64,000 bases of DNA. Origin: Ailurus styani (lineage: Eukaryota; Chordata; Mammalia; Carnivora; Ailuridae). The number at the start of each line of letters is the position of its first letter. Positions within the stretch are counted from its first letter, which is position 1. Of this stretch, positions 32,821 through 44,403 are shown one piece after another. Location of the stretch: the NCBI GenBank assembly GCA_002007465.1, contig LNAC01000065.1, forward strand, positions 3,529,623 to 3,593,622, given 5' to 3'. The notes under the pieces are model-generated. The model saw only the letters and a list, made by a program, of their open reading frames with translations. It made no database searches and was not told where the DNA came from. A program made the translations under genes and the position numbers.

Positions 32821-35229
32821 TTTTAGAGTTCCATTCTCCTGTTTTTTGTTTTTTAAGGTTACTTTTGTAAAGATGTGGTCCAACTGCCAATCACTATACT
32901 GAGGATTATTCATAAACTACAGGAATTGTTTGGGTCAAATGTGCACTCTTTATTCTTGGTTTGGCCTTCTCCATCTGGTTCCCACGTACTCTTCTTACCA
33001 TGACAAACTTGAAAAGACAGGAAGTTGCAAGGCTACTCTTACAACTTTCTTGATTTTTTTGGTTTTAAAATTTATTCAAAATGGTTCAATTGGAAATAGT
33101 TTCTCAAGATTTCTGGGGTAATGTTAGAAAGGAATTTGGATAATGAAAACAAAAAAACTCAGCAAATGCCCAGCACAACCCCTCCACTCCTGTGGCTGCC
33201 CGACAACCCTCTTCTCCAAGAAATAACCAGCCTGATATTGCATAATTGTTCTATATGCAGCTAGTGTTACAGTGCTCCACTTTGCCTGGAAGGAATGATG
33301 GCATGAAGTGGAGATTTATATGAATTAATGGGCAATAGCTAATGGATTGGCCACATGTTTGGAAAACTGGAAAGAATATAATTGGAGAAGCAGTGTCAAG
33401 AAGTTCTGGAAAAAAAATTTAGATGAATTGCCCAGACTGAGTCCCCAAATGCTCATCAGAGTCTCCATTATAAAGGATGTTCATAAAAATCAGGTGGATT
33501 AGATGTCCACTCCGATTTTCAGTCAGCCATTTAACTACTGCCATTCTAATGTTTGTTCCATGAGCTTATAAAGAAAGTAGTCACATTGGTAGGAGAGACT
33601 CCATGCTTAGGCTCAAGAACATATACTTCTCACCAAGCCTGATGTGGTGATTACAACTACTGGAGTCCAATTTGCAAGAAAGCAGATACTAACCTGGGCC
33701 TTAATATAATTTTGTACCTCTGTGACCATGGTAGCAGATTAATGATGGTTGGAACTGCTTGCAGTTTATATTCACTGGGATAGATAGCTGTTCTAAATTT
33801 ATTTAGAACATTTATTTACTCGTCATGTCATGACTCTGCATATTGATGAAATTCTCAATACCCTGTAATGATGTCCCTTATTTAATTATTTTTAACCAAA
33901 GCATTTGGTCTAAAGAAGTAAAGCAAAGGCTCATGTCCATAAAATTAACTGGAGTCATAAAATGGTTTAATAAACTATTAAATGTTCAGCTATGATTCCA
34001 TTTGCCACATATTATAAAATGGGTGATTCTCTAATATCAGAAAATATGGATTTAATAATCAAGAAAAATACATGGAGGGGGCTGATGTTCACTTTATGGA
34101 CACTATGACTCTTGCCATTCAGGTTTTAGTTTTGTTTCCATTTGAGGGATATTTCCACCAGGGAACATAGCAGTGTGTTCATTGCACTGAAACTACCATG
34201 GAGTAATTTTGTCTTTCTCATGAAACTGGGAAAATTGTAAAAAACAACATTATGGCATTAGTAGGGTTATTGGCCCTGCTTATCCAGGGGAACTAGGGTC
34301 TCTGCAATATGGTGGGGACAGGAAGATGGATGGTAGGAACCTGGGAGACTATTTGGGATATCAACATGTTTTAGTATGGCTAGCAGAAACAGTTAACATA
34401 AGACTATTACATTCCTATATATACTGTACCGTCAAGCACGGAGATCTCTCAGAATGGAAGTTTGGATAGCATTATAAAACAAATAACTTCTACCAGCTGG
34501 GATACTGGCTAAAGGCCGTGAGAACCTGTAGAAGAAAGAAATAAGAAACAGCTTCATGACCAGTAGCAGAAAATACAGAGTTAACCTTTACCATTATTTT
34601 CTTCCTTGTGTGTTATGTACACATCTCTGTATTTTAAATCAAACTCTCTTCTTTTTCTTCATTTTCCCCACTATTTTATAAAAGATGATTAAATTTTCTA
34701 CTTAGTTTCTAGGCTATAGAATATTGAGATGGGATCATGATGGAACTAGAAGAGGAAAAGGATGACAGACACTGTGGACTTGGATCTAGATGAACTTTGT
34801 CTCTTTGGGGGAATAGATGAATTTCGTCATATAGGAATATTTTTAGCAGTGTGTATGTGACTCTTCAGATACACAGATATTGTGTAGTCAATGATGTGGG
34901 CTGTAGCAGAATCTTTTTCATTGTTAATACAGCATAATTTTTTTAAACCAGCCTCCTATTCACTCACAAACAATTACTTCTTCTCTACTAAATATAGTCT
35001 TGTGGGTGTTTAGTGTTCTTAACCCCCCTGAGCCAAGGGACAGCACATCACCCAAGAGAAGTGACTTGGATGCCCTATTCAATCTTGATCAATAAGGTTG
35101 TGTTTGGAAATAGATTTCATCATGGTGGTGGTGTTGTATTGGCTTAATTGTCTATGTTATAGCTTGGTTTGTTTCCTACACAATTCCTGCACTAGGCTTT
35201 CTACCTTCAAACTGTGTTTCAAGACTTTC
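32821..35229. other. No recognisable feature (2.4 kb)
   Basis: AT-rich, apparently unique; no gene and no repeat identified by eye. Confidence 0.4.
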
Positions 35230-35233
35230 TTTC

Positions 35234-35297
<64 letters not shown>

Positions 35298-35318
35298 TCC
35301 TTTCTTGCTTTCTTGCTT
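35230..35318. repeat. (TTTC)n microsatellite, derived from an L1 A-tail
   Basis: About 20 TTTC units directly at the 3' end of the antisense L1 that follows. On the L1 strand this is (GAAA)n, the expected decay product of a poly-A tail. Confidence 0.95.
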
Positions 35319-35912
35319 TCTTTCTGTTTCAGTAGTAGAATTTAGTGATTCATCACTTACATACAACACCAAGGGCTCATTACAACAAATGCCCTCCTTA
35401 ATGCGCGTCACCCATTTAGCCCATCCACTCACCTCCCCTCCAGCCACTCTCAGTTTGTTTCTTAGGATTCAGTGTCTCTTATGGTTTGCCTCCCTCTCAA
35501 TTTTCCTCTTATTTTATTTTTCCTTCCCTTCCCCTATGGTCCTCTGTTTTGGTCCTTAAATTCCACATATGAGTGAAATCATACGGCATTTGTCTTTCTC
35601 CGACTGACTTATTCCACTTAGCATAATACCCTTTTGTTCCATCCATGTCACAGCAGATGGCAAGATTTTATCTTTTTGATGGCTGAGTAATATCTATATC
35701 CTTCTATATCTATCTCTATCTATATATCTATATACCAAATCTTCTTCTTTATCCATTCATCAGTTGATGGACACTTGGGCTCTTTCCATAGTTTGGCTGT
35801 TATTGACAATGCTGCTATAAACATCCGGGTGCATGTACCCCTTCAAATCCATATTTTTGTATCCTTTGAGTAAATACCTAGGAGTACAATTGCTAGATCA
35901 TAAGGTAGTCCT

Positions 35913-36110
35913 CTTTTTTTTAAAAATATTTTATTTATTTATTTGACAGAGGGAGAGAGATCCAAGTAGGCCGAGAGGCAGGCAGAGAGAGAGGAGGAAG
36001 CAGGCTCCCTGCTGAGCAGAGAGCCTGATGCGGGCCTCGATCCCAGGACCCTGAGATCATGTCCCGAGCTGAAGGCAGAGGCTTTAACCCACTGAGCCAC
36101 CCAGGCGCCC
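35913..36110 (-). mobile_element. SINEC, antisense, nested in L1
   Basis: T-tail, body, ending gagccacccaggcgccc. Target-site duplication aaggtagtcct at 35902-35912 and 36111-36121, both within L1 sequence. Confidence 0.96.
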
Positions 36111-36378
36111 AAGGTAGTCCTATTTTTAACTTTTTAAGGAAACTTCATACTACTTTCCAGAGTAGCTGCACCACCAGTTGGCTTTCCTTGCATTCCCACC
36201 AACAGTGCATGAGGATTCCCCTTTCTCCATATCTTCCCCAACATCTGTTGTTTCCTCTGCTGTTAATTTTAGCCATTCTAACAGGTATGAGGTGGTATCT
36301 CATTGTCGTTTTGATTTGTATTTCCCTGATGATGCGTGATGTTGAGCATCTTTTCATGTGTCTGTTAGCCATCTGCAC

Positions 36379-36766
36379 GTCTTCTTTGGAAAAATGTTTA
36401 TTCATGTTTTCTGCTCATTTTTGAACTGGATTGGTTTTGGGGAGACTTTGATAAGTTCTTTATAGATTTTGGATACTAGCCCTTTATCTGATAAAACATT
36501 TGAAAATATCTTCTCCCATTCCACAGGTTGCCTTTTAGTTTTGTTGATTATTTACTTCGCTGCGCAGAAGANTGTCTTCTTTGGAAAAATGTTTATTCAT
36601 GTTTTCTGCTCATTTTTGAACTGGATTGGTTTTGGGGAGACTTTGATAAGTTCTTTATAGATTTTGGATACTAGCCCTTTATCTGATAAAACATTTGAAA
36701 ATATCTTCTCCCATTCCACAGGTTGCCTTTTAGTTTTGTTGATTATTTACTTCGCTGCGCAGAAGA
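36379..36766. repeat. 193-bp direct duplication around a single N (probable assembly artefact)
   Basis: 36379-36571 and 36574-36766 are copies at an offset of 195, separated by the N at 36572 and one base. I see no difference between them. The duplication lies inside L1 ORF2 and repeats one open frame twice. Confidence 0.93.
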
Positions 36767-37496
36767 TTTTCATCTTGAGGAGTCCCAATGGTTCATTTTT
36801 GCTTTTGTTTCTCTTGCTTCTGGCAACCTGTCTAGTAAGAAGTTGCTACAGTCAGGGTGAAAGAGGTTACTGCCTGTGTTTACCTCCAGGATTTTGATGG
36901 AGTCCTGTCTCACATTTAGGTCTTTCATCCATTTTGAATTTATTGTGGATGGTGTAAGAAAGTGATCCAGTTTCATTCTTTTGCATGTAGCTGTCCAATT
37001 TTCCCAGCACCATTTCTTGAAGAGACTGTCTTTTTTCCATTGGATATTCTTTCCTGCTTTGTCAAATATTAGTTGACTGTAGAGTTGAGAGTCCATTTCT
37101 GGGCTCTCTAATTCTGTTCCACTGATCTTTCTGTCTGTTTTTGTGCCAGTACCATACTGTCTGGATGATTACAGCCTTGTAATATGGCTTGAAGTCCAGA
37201 ATTGTGATGTCTCCCACTTTTCTTTTCTTTTTCAACATTACGTTGGCTATTTGGGGTCTTTTCTGGTTCTGTACAAATTTTAGAATTACTTGTTCTAGCT
37301 CTGTGAAAAATGCTTATGTTATTTTGATCAGGATTGCTTTGAACTTACTTATAGATTGCTTTGGCTAGTATAGACATTTTAACAATATTTGTTCTCCCAA
37401 TCCATGAGCATGGAATGTTTTTCCATTTCTTTGGGTTGCAAGATTATTATAACCTTCCAATAACTTCTCTTTTGCTTAGATTAGCCAGAGTATCTT

Positions 37497-37694
37497 TTTT
37501 TTTAAAAGATTTTATTTATTTATTTGACACACACAGAGAGAAATCACAAGTAGGCAGAGAGGCAGGCAGAGAGAGGGGAGGAAGCAGGCCCCCTGCCGAG
37601 CAGAGAGCCCAATGCGGCCTCGATCCCAGGACCCTGAGATCATGACCTGAGCTGAAAGCAGAGGCTTTAACCCACTGAGCCACCCAGGCGCCCA
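37497..37694 (-). mobile_element. SINEC, antisense
   Basis: T-tail, body, ending gagccacccaggcgccc. Perfect 14-bp target-site duplication agccagagtatctt at 37483-37496 and 37695-37708. Confidence 0.96.
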
Positions 37695-37708
37695 AGCCAG
37701 AGTATCTT

Positions 37709-38119
37709 ATGTTATAGTCTGTGTGAAAATCAAAAGGGCAGGTATTATAAAAGCACACTGAAAATATATGAAATATCATACAAAGGCATTAACATTATAA
37801 TGGTTATTATGGGACTGTGATTGCTGTCATTACTTAGATCTAGTCGTACTGATTCATGATATTTTTCTCTTTGAGTCATTAAAAAAATTGCAGGTGAGAA
37901 ATGATGCTTTAAGTCATTGAGTATAGTAGTCTAAACACATCCTTTATTATGGGGAAGTTTAAAAAAAATACAGCAACAGAAAAAACTCTGATATCATGGC
38001 TTCTAGCTATATGAATGAATAGTGAATATTAATATATATTTTTATAACTTTTTTCTTTTAAATAATGCATTTTTAATTATCTTTCTTTATTGATACCATA
38101 GGGGAAAAAATGGTAAATG
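37709..38119. other. AT-rich, nothing recognised
   Basis: No gene and no repeat identified. Confidence 0.4.
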
Positions 38120-38300
38120 TTATGGTATGATAGAAATATCAGTGAACTTGGAATCAGAAAGCCTGGAATCAAAATTCAGCTTCACATCTGTGTGAGCCCT
38201 CTCAGTCACAATATTCTTCACTTTTATAATGAGAATAATAATCCCTATTCTCAGGGTTGCAATGATCATTAAGTGAGACACTTTAGATGAAAATATTTGC
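38120..38300 (+). mobile_element. MIR, sense
   Basis: 'cttggaatcagaaagcctgg', 'aattcagcttcacatctgtg', 'ataatgagaataataatccc' and 'tctcagggttgcaatgatca' follow the sense MIRb order. Confidence 0.83.
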
Positions 38301-38397
38301 AAAACAAAGCAGCATAAGTGAGTAATTATTATTAATAATTAATAGACTTTTTAGTATATCTCAGCTTGTTCTTCAGAAAACCAACCAAAGTAAGACA

Positions 38398-38560
38398 GCA
38401 TTCATTCTTTCAGCCAAAAAATATTTACTAAGTTATTACTATGTGTCTGGCAGTATTCTCACTACTAAAGATAATGCAGCAAGCAAAACAGGAGAGGTTT
38501 CTGCTTTCATGAAGTTTATGCTAATGGCCAGAGAGACAGAAACCAAGCACATTGCAAACG
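38398..38560 (-). mobile_element. L2 3' end, antisense
   Basis: 'cattcattctttcagccaaa', 'aaatatttactaagttatta', 'ctatgtgtctggcagtattc' and 'tttctgctttcatgaagttt' are the antisense L2 3' terminal pattern. Confidence 0.82.
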
Positions 38561-38639
38561 AATGGGGAAAAAGACTATTTCGGATTTTTTTTTTTTTTCT
38601 TGTTGGTAATGCAATAAAACAAAGTGAAATGAAATAGGG

Positions 38640-39430
38640 TATTTGGAGAGTCAGTTCAGGCTATGTCTCCAAGAGATGGCTGTCAGAATTGTTTGGAGTC
38701 AATAGTAGAAGTCAAGAATTGTCTATGGACATGCTAAAGTACTTTGTTACGTCAGGAAGGAACATGATGTTTGAAGGAGAGATTTAGGCTAAGATATAAA
38801 TTTGCGAATTTTCAGCATCTGGAAGTTGTCTAAAGCCATTGGAAAGCTTGAAACACATTACAAAAATTTGAAATGATTCCAGGTGTGAGCCTTGGGGAAC
38901 TTGTGTATTTAGAGTACATGGATAGAGTACATTTGGGTAGAGGAGAGTACATGGGTAGGTACATCTGGGTAGAGGAGAAGAAATTGCAGAAGAGAGTAAG
39001 AGTAAATGGCCAGAGAGGTAAGGGTGAAAACTCAGGGAGTATAAAGTCATGGGGCAAGAGAAGAGACTGTTTCTAGAAGAAATAAGTGATCAGCTGTGTA
39101 AAATACTTTTAAGGGTTTGAGTACCAAGAGGAATTGGACTTGACAGTATGGAAGATATTGGTGAGTCCAAAAGGAATTATTGGAGTTGTTAGCTGTCTGA
39201 GGAATCCATGGGAATTGATTAAAATTGGATTACTAGTGTCGCCAGAGAGTTCAGTTTTTCAAGGTAGCTAAGAGATGGAGGATGGGGCAAGTCAGACTGA
39301 AAAATAATTGATACATGAGAAAGTAGGGAACGTGAATGGAAGGTAGTGTTGATAAAAATTTGAGGAACATTGAAGAAGCATCGTTCATGTTTACATACAG
39401 GAGGAGAAGGAACTCTTGGGAGATGATAGG
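38640..39430 (-). pseudogene. L2 ORF2 reverse-transcriptase relic, antisense
   Basis: On the minus strand an 88-codon frame (39050-38784) keeps VPQG (about 38900-38889) and, 31 residues on, SQIYI (about 38807-38793). These are the two ends of the L2/CR1 reverse-transcriptase palm region leading into the YADD-type active site. The catalytic aspartates are lost or altered (ENSQIY where DDSQIY-like is expected). The nucleotide pattern upstream, to about 39430, also fits antisense L2. Non-functional; it belongs with the L2 3' end at 38398, with intervening sequence missing. Confidence 0.65.
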
Positions 39431-39761
39431 GGAAAATTAAGTTACTACTATATGCCATGTATTTCCAGATGTTGCATTTAATTCTTATAGTCCTATGAGA
39501 TATGTTGGAATGTGTTTAATTACTTGATGTAAAAAATTGAAAGCAACACATGCAAAAAATCTAAAAGACCATCCCAGTTCATAACACTGTATAAAAATAT
39601 ATGTCCCTACTCTTCTATTTGAGAACAGAGGGGGAAAAAAAATTACAAATGTGTGAAAAGATTTAACAGATTCCAACAAGCAGATCAATCACTTGCATCA
39701 GTGAGAGTGTCTTCCCTTGGAAGAAAGACACTGCAAAAACTCTTTTAAAATTTCATTGTCA

Positions 39762-39949
39762 GGGTGCCTGGGTGGCTCAGTGGGTTAATGCCTCTGCTTT
39801 CGGCTCAGGTCATGATCTCAGGGTCCTGGGATCGAGGCCCGCATCGGGCTCCCTGCTCAGCGGGGAGCCTGCTTCCCCCTCTCTCTCTCTGCCTGCCTCT
39901 CTGCCTCCTTGTGATCTCTCTCCCTCTGTGAAATAAATTTAAAAAAAAA
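39762..39949 (+). mobile_element. SINEC, sense
   Basis: Head 'gggtgcctgggtggctcagt', mustelid-type body, A-tail. Perfect 15-bp target-site duplication aaaatttcattgtca at 39747-39761 and 39950-39964. Confidence 0.96.
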
Positions 39950-39964
39950 AAAATTTCATTGTCA

Positions 39965-40874
39965 AATTGTGTCAAAGGGCACAGGTTTTTGTCTAGAGTT
40001 CTGGCTCTGTCATTTAATAGGGAGAGAACTTTGCTCTGTAACTCTGAGATTCCTCTCACTAAAGGGGAGGGATAACTTCCTTGCTTCTTGACTCTTAAGT
40101 TTAAGCATGTGATGTGAAGAATTGATGATGTGTCAGTTCCCAGAAAAGGCCTTAAGAGACCTTGCATGTTTTCGCTTGTCCCCTTGCATCTTTACCATTA
40201 CCGTAGAATGACCATGTGTGGGCTGGCTCATAGGTCTCAGCAAGAGGAGGAGAGACACATGGAACAAAGTAGAATGACCCTAGGTAATTTCATCTTGATC
40301 AGCCAACCAAATCCAAGTCCCAGACCCTTGAGTGAGCCCAGCCAAATCCAGCCTGCATCTTTGTGATGTTACTAAAGCTTTATAAACCCCAGGTATTTTG
40401 TCTGTTAAATATGAATAATCTAAAGGTATAATGTATGCAAATTTACATGAAACATAGCATTTAATGAAACTATTTTTACTACTACTATTTAATAAAAATA
40501 ATATTCTCAATGAGATTGAGAAAAAAATTGATTGCGTTGGAGACAGCAAATACAATAGCAAATAAATAGTGCAATAAAAGGAGTGAGTAAAAGTTTGGAT
40601 ACTGAAGAAAAACCTTCATTTAATTTTGCGTTGGGTTAAATGAAAGCTCAAAAACTCAGAGAAAAAGTCATTATGAAGAGAAGAATATAATAAGAGAAAA
40701 CACAAAGCCTATAAAGATAGATCCAGTAGATACAAACTGTATACAACAGGAATTCCAAATGTCAAAAACTAAGGCAAAATAGAAAAACATAATCAAACAC
40801 ATATTAAATTAGTTGACCTCTAAGGTAGACTCTCACATCTTCACAATTATAGGACTTACTAAATAGCAGATACT
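39965..40874. other. No recognisable feature
   Basis: AT-rich, no gene or family identified. Confidence 0.4.
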
Positions 40875-43490
40875 TCTGAACTTTTTATTATTGAACTATT
40901 TATCATTGCAAACCTATACAAAAGTAACACAGAATAGGTTATTAACCTCGCATCTACCCATCACCCAGCTATAATTACTAACCCTTGGCTAATCACGTTT
41001 CATGTACACCCAAACGAATTTCATCCTCCCAATTTATTTGGAAGCAAATCTCAAAAACCATATCATTTCCTCTGTAAATATTTCAGTTTTATTTCTAAAA
41101 AAAACTTTTTAAAAGTATAACTATTATTGTTCTTAAATTTTAATTAATAGCTCTTTAATATCATTAAATATTAAATCTATTGTTTAAATTTGTATTAGTC
41201 TCAATATTATAAAATATTTTTTGCCACTTACTTAAATCAAGCTCTGAAGGAGGTCCTCACAGAGGAATTGCCTAATACGTGTCTTAAGTGCCTTTTTTAT
41301 AGTTTTCCAGTCTACCTCTGTGTTTTTATGATTATTTGTTAAAGAAGCAAAGCTTCTTTTATCCTGCAGTTTTCTCCTCTGAATTTTGCAAATTACTTCC
41401 CTGGTGTGTTGAATAAAAAAGATCTTCTAACCTCTGAATTTCCTAAAAGTTAATACATGGATCTAGAGATTTGAGCAGGAAAAAAAAAAAAGGTTGAGTT
41501 CTTTCCTTTTCTTTTCTTTTTTCTTTCCTTTTTCTTTCGTTTTTGTTTTTGTTTTGTTTTGTTGTTTTGTTTTGTTTTGCAAGGCCACTTCACGAATAAC
41601 ATTGTATTTCTATCAGGAAGCATATAGCGTCTGGGTTTTTGTCTTTTTGTGAAATTACAAGCAGTTGATGATCAATGCCTAGATCCATTATGATTTGAAA
41701 AATAGTGATACTGTAATTCTATCATTTATTCCTTAGTTATTAGCTAAAATAGTTCTCTAAAAAAATTTCCCTCATTACTGGTTAACCAGAGGCAAAATTG
41801 TAAAGGAAAGGCAGAATAGATGTATGATTCTTCCCTTTTTTAAAAAATTTTGAATAGGGGGCACCTGGGTGGCTCAGCTGGTTAGTTGCTGACTCCTAGT
41901 TTCTGCTCAGGTTATGATCTCAGGGTCATGAAATTGAGCCCCATGTTGGGCTCCACACTCAGTATAGAGTCTGCTTGAGATCTCTTCCTCTCCATCTACC
42001 CCTCCCACTTGTGTGCTGTCTCTCTCTCAAATAAATAATCTTTTTAAAAAATAAAATTATGAGTAAAGTCCTATAAACTTAATTTTTAAGTCGTAGACAC
42101 GTTAAGCATTTTTGAAGTTTTCACACTACTTTGCTTATTGTCTTATTAATCCTGAAAATCTCCATCTTTGACATCTGTGAGCCTCTTTATGTTGACTTCT
42201 GAGTCTTTTGATGTGACCATGGGAGTGTTAGAGAGTTTCCTTGCTATCTGGTATGACACAGTATCTTGGTAAATCTTGTAAAATTTTTGCTGCAGCTGGA
42301 ACCAGCCATTTCTCCAAAAGATCTCTGATTCCTTTTAGTGGGAAATAGTGTGTGGTTACCATAATCTAGGTGCTAAGGGCATTTGTTATAAATGGGTTGA
42401 TCATTTTCTCTTGGCCTTTTGGTGTTCGGAGTTAGGGAATGCTTTTTTCAAAGGAAAACTCATCACAAATTTGCACTGGTATTTTTAATTGCAATTCAAG
42501 ATTATAAGGGATTTTACTTAACCGTTTCAGTATTACATTTATACCTCCCTTTTCTCATGCTGAGAATCCTGCTTCTCAATAATATGGAAGAATTATAGGA
42601 TAAGAATGTCACATTCATATTTTTTGTCCCAAAATACACCCACAGAAGATTCAGCAAACAGCACCAATATTTTACCTCCAATATGATTACTAAAAAATGT
42701 GTTTTTAATTTCTTTCACTTCCTGAGATATATCCTGCTGGGGATATACAAATTATTGTTCTTTTAAGTCCTTTGGAACAATCTCTGGGCCATCAACTAAA
42801 TACATGTTGTTTATTCCCAAAGTTTATTTTCATTTGTTAAGGATTGTTTTAAAAATAGTTCCACTTATAATAATGTAAAATCTAAAAAACAAATGTATCC
42901 AAAGAAATGTAAACTCCTTTTATTCTTTCTCTCCTTTTAAAGGAAACCATTGTTTTCATTTTACAGTTTATTTTAGTATTATTTCCTTTTTAAGATAAGA
43001 GAATACGTAATAATGGTCATATCCTTCCTTTCTGACTTGAATGATAGCATTCTGTATGCAATTTTCTCCACTTTGTTTTTTTATTCTTTTTTAAACTATA
43101 GTTCTTGGAGGCCACTCCATATTAACATCTAGAGATATCCTTTACTCCCATTTTAGAGTTGCATGCCACTCTTTGTGGATATACCCATACTTTCTTTAAT
43201 TAGCTCTATTGAAAGACATTTCGGTTTTTATAAGATAATAATCTCACAATAAATAGCTTTGTGTAAATGACTTCATACTTTGCCAGGGTATCTTTGGGAA
43301 AATTCTTAGAAGTAGAATTGCTGTTCAGAAGGTAATATATAAATAATTTCACTAGATATTAACAAATTATCTTCCAGAGAAGTTATGTATTATTATTCAA
43401 ATAAACAATATACAAGAGACCATTTCCCTATAGCATCGTTGACAGAGAATGTTGTCAAACTTTCAGATTTTATTAGTAGGTAAAATGAAC
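40875..43490 (-). mobile_element. Ancient L1M, antisense, interrupted by a SINE
   Basis: Antisense L1M signatures in order: 'cgcatctacccatcacccag', 'ggaagcaaatctcaaaaacc', 'ctgtaaatatttcag', 'catatagcgtctgggttttt', 'ggaaccagccatttctccaa', 'tcttggaggccactccatat', 'gagaatgttgtcaaactttc'. Reading frame gone. Split by the SINE at 41857; a T/TTTTG-rich patch lies at 41500-41580. Confidence 0.72.
41857..42052 (+). mobile_element. SINEC, older subfamily, sense, nested in L1M
   Basis: Head 'ggggcacctgggtggctcag', 'gactcctagtttctgctcag', 'gtatagagtctgcttgagat', AAATAAATAATC tail. Imperfect target-site duplication aaaattttgaata (41844-41856) and aaaattatgagta (42053-42065), two mismatches. Confidence 0.93.
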
Positions 43491-44327
43491 AAAAATGACA
43501 CACAGAGAATAAATCTTGGTAAAAACTGAATATCCAGAACAAAAAGAAAACCTACACACATTTTTTTGCAGATGGCGAAACTACCTCCCAGCTTTTTAAA
43601 ACTAAAACAGGTTACCTAACAAGGAGTTAAGAACCACACACACATACCCACACACTGTGCCATTAAATTCCCGTAACATTAAATGAAGGAAACACTGGCA
43701 TAGTGTCCTCAATTTTAAGGGGATAATTTTCACCAAAGTATTCTATAACCTATGAATTCATATTCTTAAGTGAAGGCTTTATTAAAAAGTTTTAGACAGC
43801 AATAATTTAGAAAGTAGACAACCCAAATAGTTTTCTTGGAAAAAAATGACCAAATATTCTCTAGCTACTTAATAAATTAAACCAAATAAATATATAAGTT
43901 ATACAGAAAATTTAAGTCTCAAAAATCTGTTTCCATAGTTAAGAAGTAATGTGTCAAGATATTATTTTATCAAGAAAAGATACAGTAAGAAAAAATAAAA
44001 TAATTTGAATATAAAATTTCCAGACTATTCTAATGAAAACCACAAGTATAGAATGAAAAGAAGTAAATGTAGGCTAAATTTTTTAAACTGCTGATGAGAG
44101 GTTTCTTTGATTGTGATAGAGAAATAATAGCTCAATTTCTGAAAGTTAATTTAATTTAAGGGTAAAATTTAAACTACTTGACAAAAATTGTCAAAAAACT
44201 TGAGTAGTATAGCAATATTATAAAAGAAAAATAAAACAAGGAAGTGAAAGAAAACATAAACACCAAAAAACAAAATGAAACCAAGGTCAGGACTTTATGC
44301 AATTTACTCTTAATATACTTGAAACAA
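43491..44327. other. AT-rich, nothing firmly recognised
   Basis: Probably decayed LINE-derived DNA but no diagnostic order of blocks. A short (AC)n lies at 43636-43656. No gene. Confidence 0.35.
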
Positions 44328-44339
44328 AAATTATTCACA

Positions 44340-44391
44340 GACCTGTACCCCTGGGGCAAAGAATAAAAAAAAATAAAATAAATTAATTAAA
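44340..44391 (+). mobile_element. Ultra-short L1 insertion (about 52 bp), sense
   Basis: 'gacctgtacccctggggcaa' plus 'agaataaaa' and an A-rich tail is the last few dozen bases of a carnivoran L1. Likely target-site duplication aaattattcaca (44328-44339) and aaaatattcaca (44392-44403). The L1 end itself contains attcaca, so the left boundary is ambiguous by several bases. Confidence 0.75.
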
Positions 44392-44403
44392 AAAATATTC
44401 ACA

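Larger units (their letters stand above)
35319..37440 (-). mobile_element. 5'-truncated L1, antisense, interrupted by a SINE
   Basis: Antisense 3' UTR ('attcatcacttacatacaac', 'ctcattacaacaaatgccct') followed by antisense ORF2 ('ttccagagtagctgcaccac', 'cattcccaccaacagtgcat', 'tgccagtaccatactgtctg', 'gaatgtttttccatttcttt'). Translated on the minus strand, scraps of the ORF2 C-terminal region remain, but stops and frameshifts interrupt it. The SINE at 35913-36110 and the duplication at 36379-36766 break it further. Older than the L1 at 53.6 kb. Confidence 0.92.

Noticed and set aside
35098..35559. 153-codon plus-strand frame rich in Ser/Phe/Leu
   Set aside because: The body is the translated (TTTC)n microsatellite and antisense L1 3' UTR.
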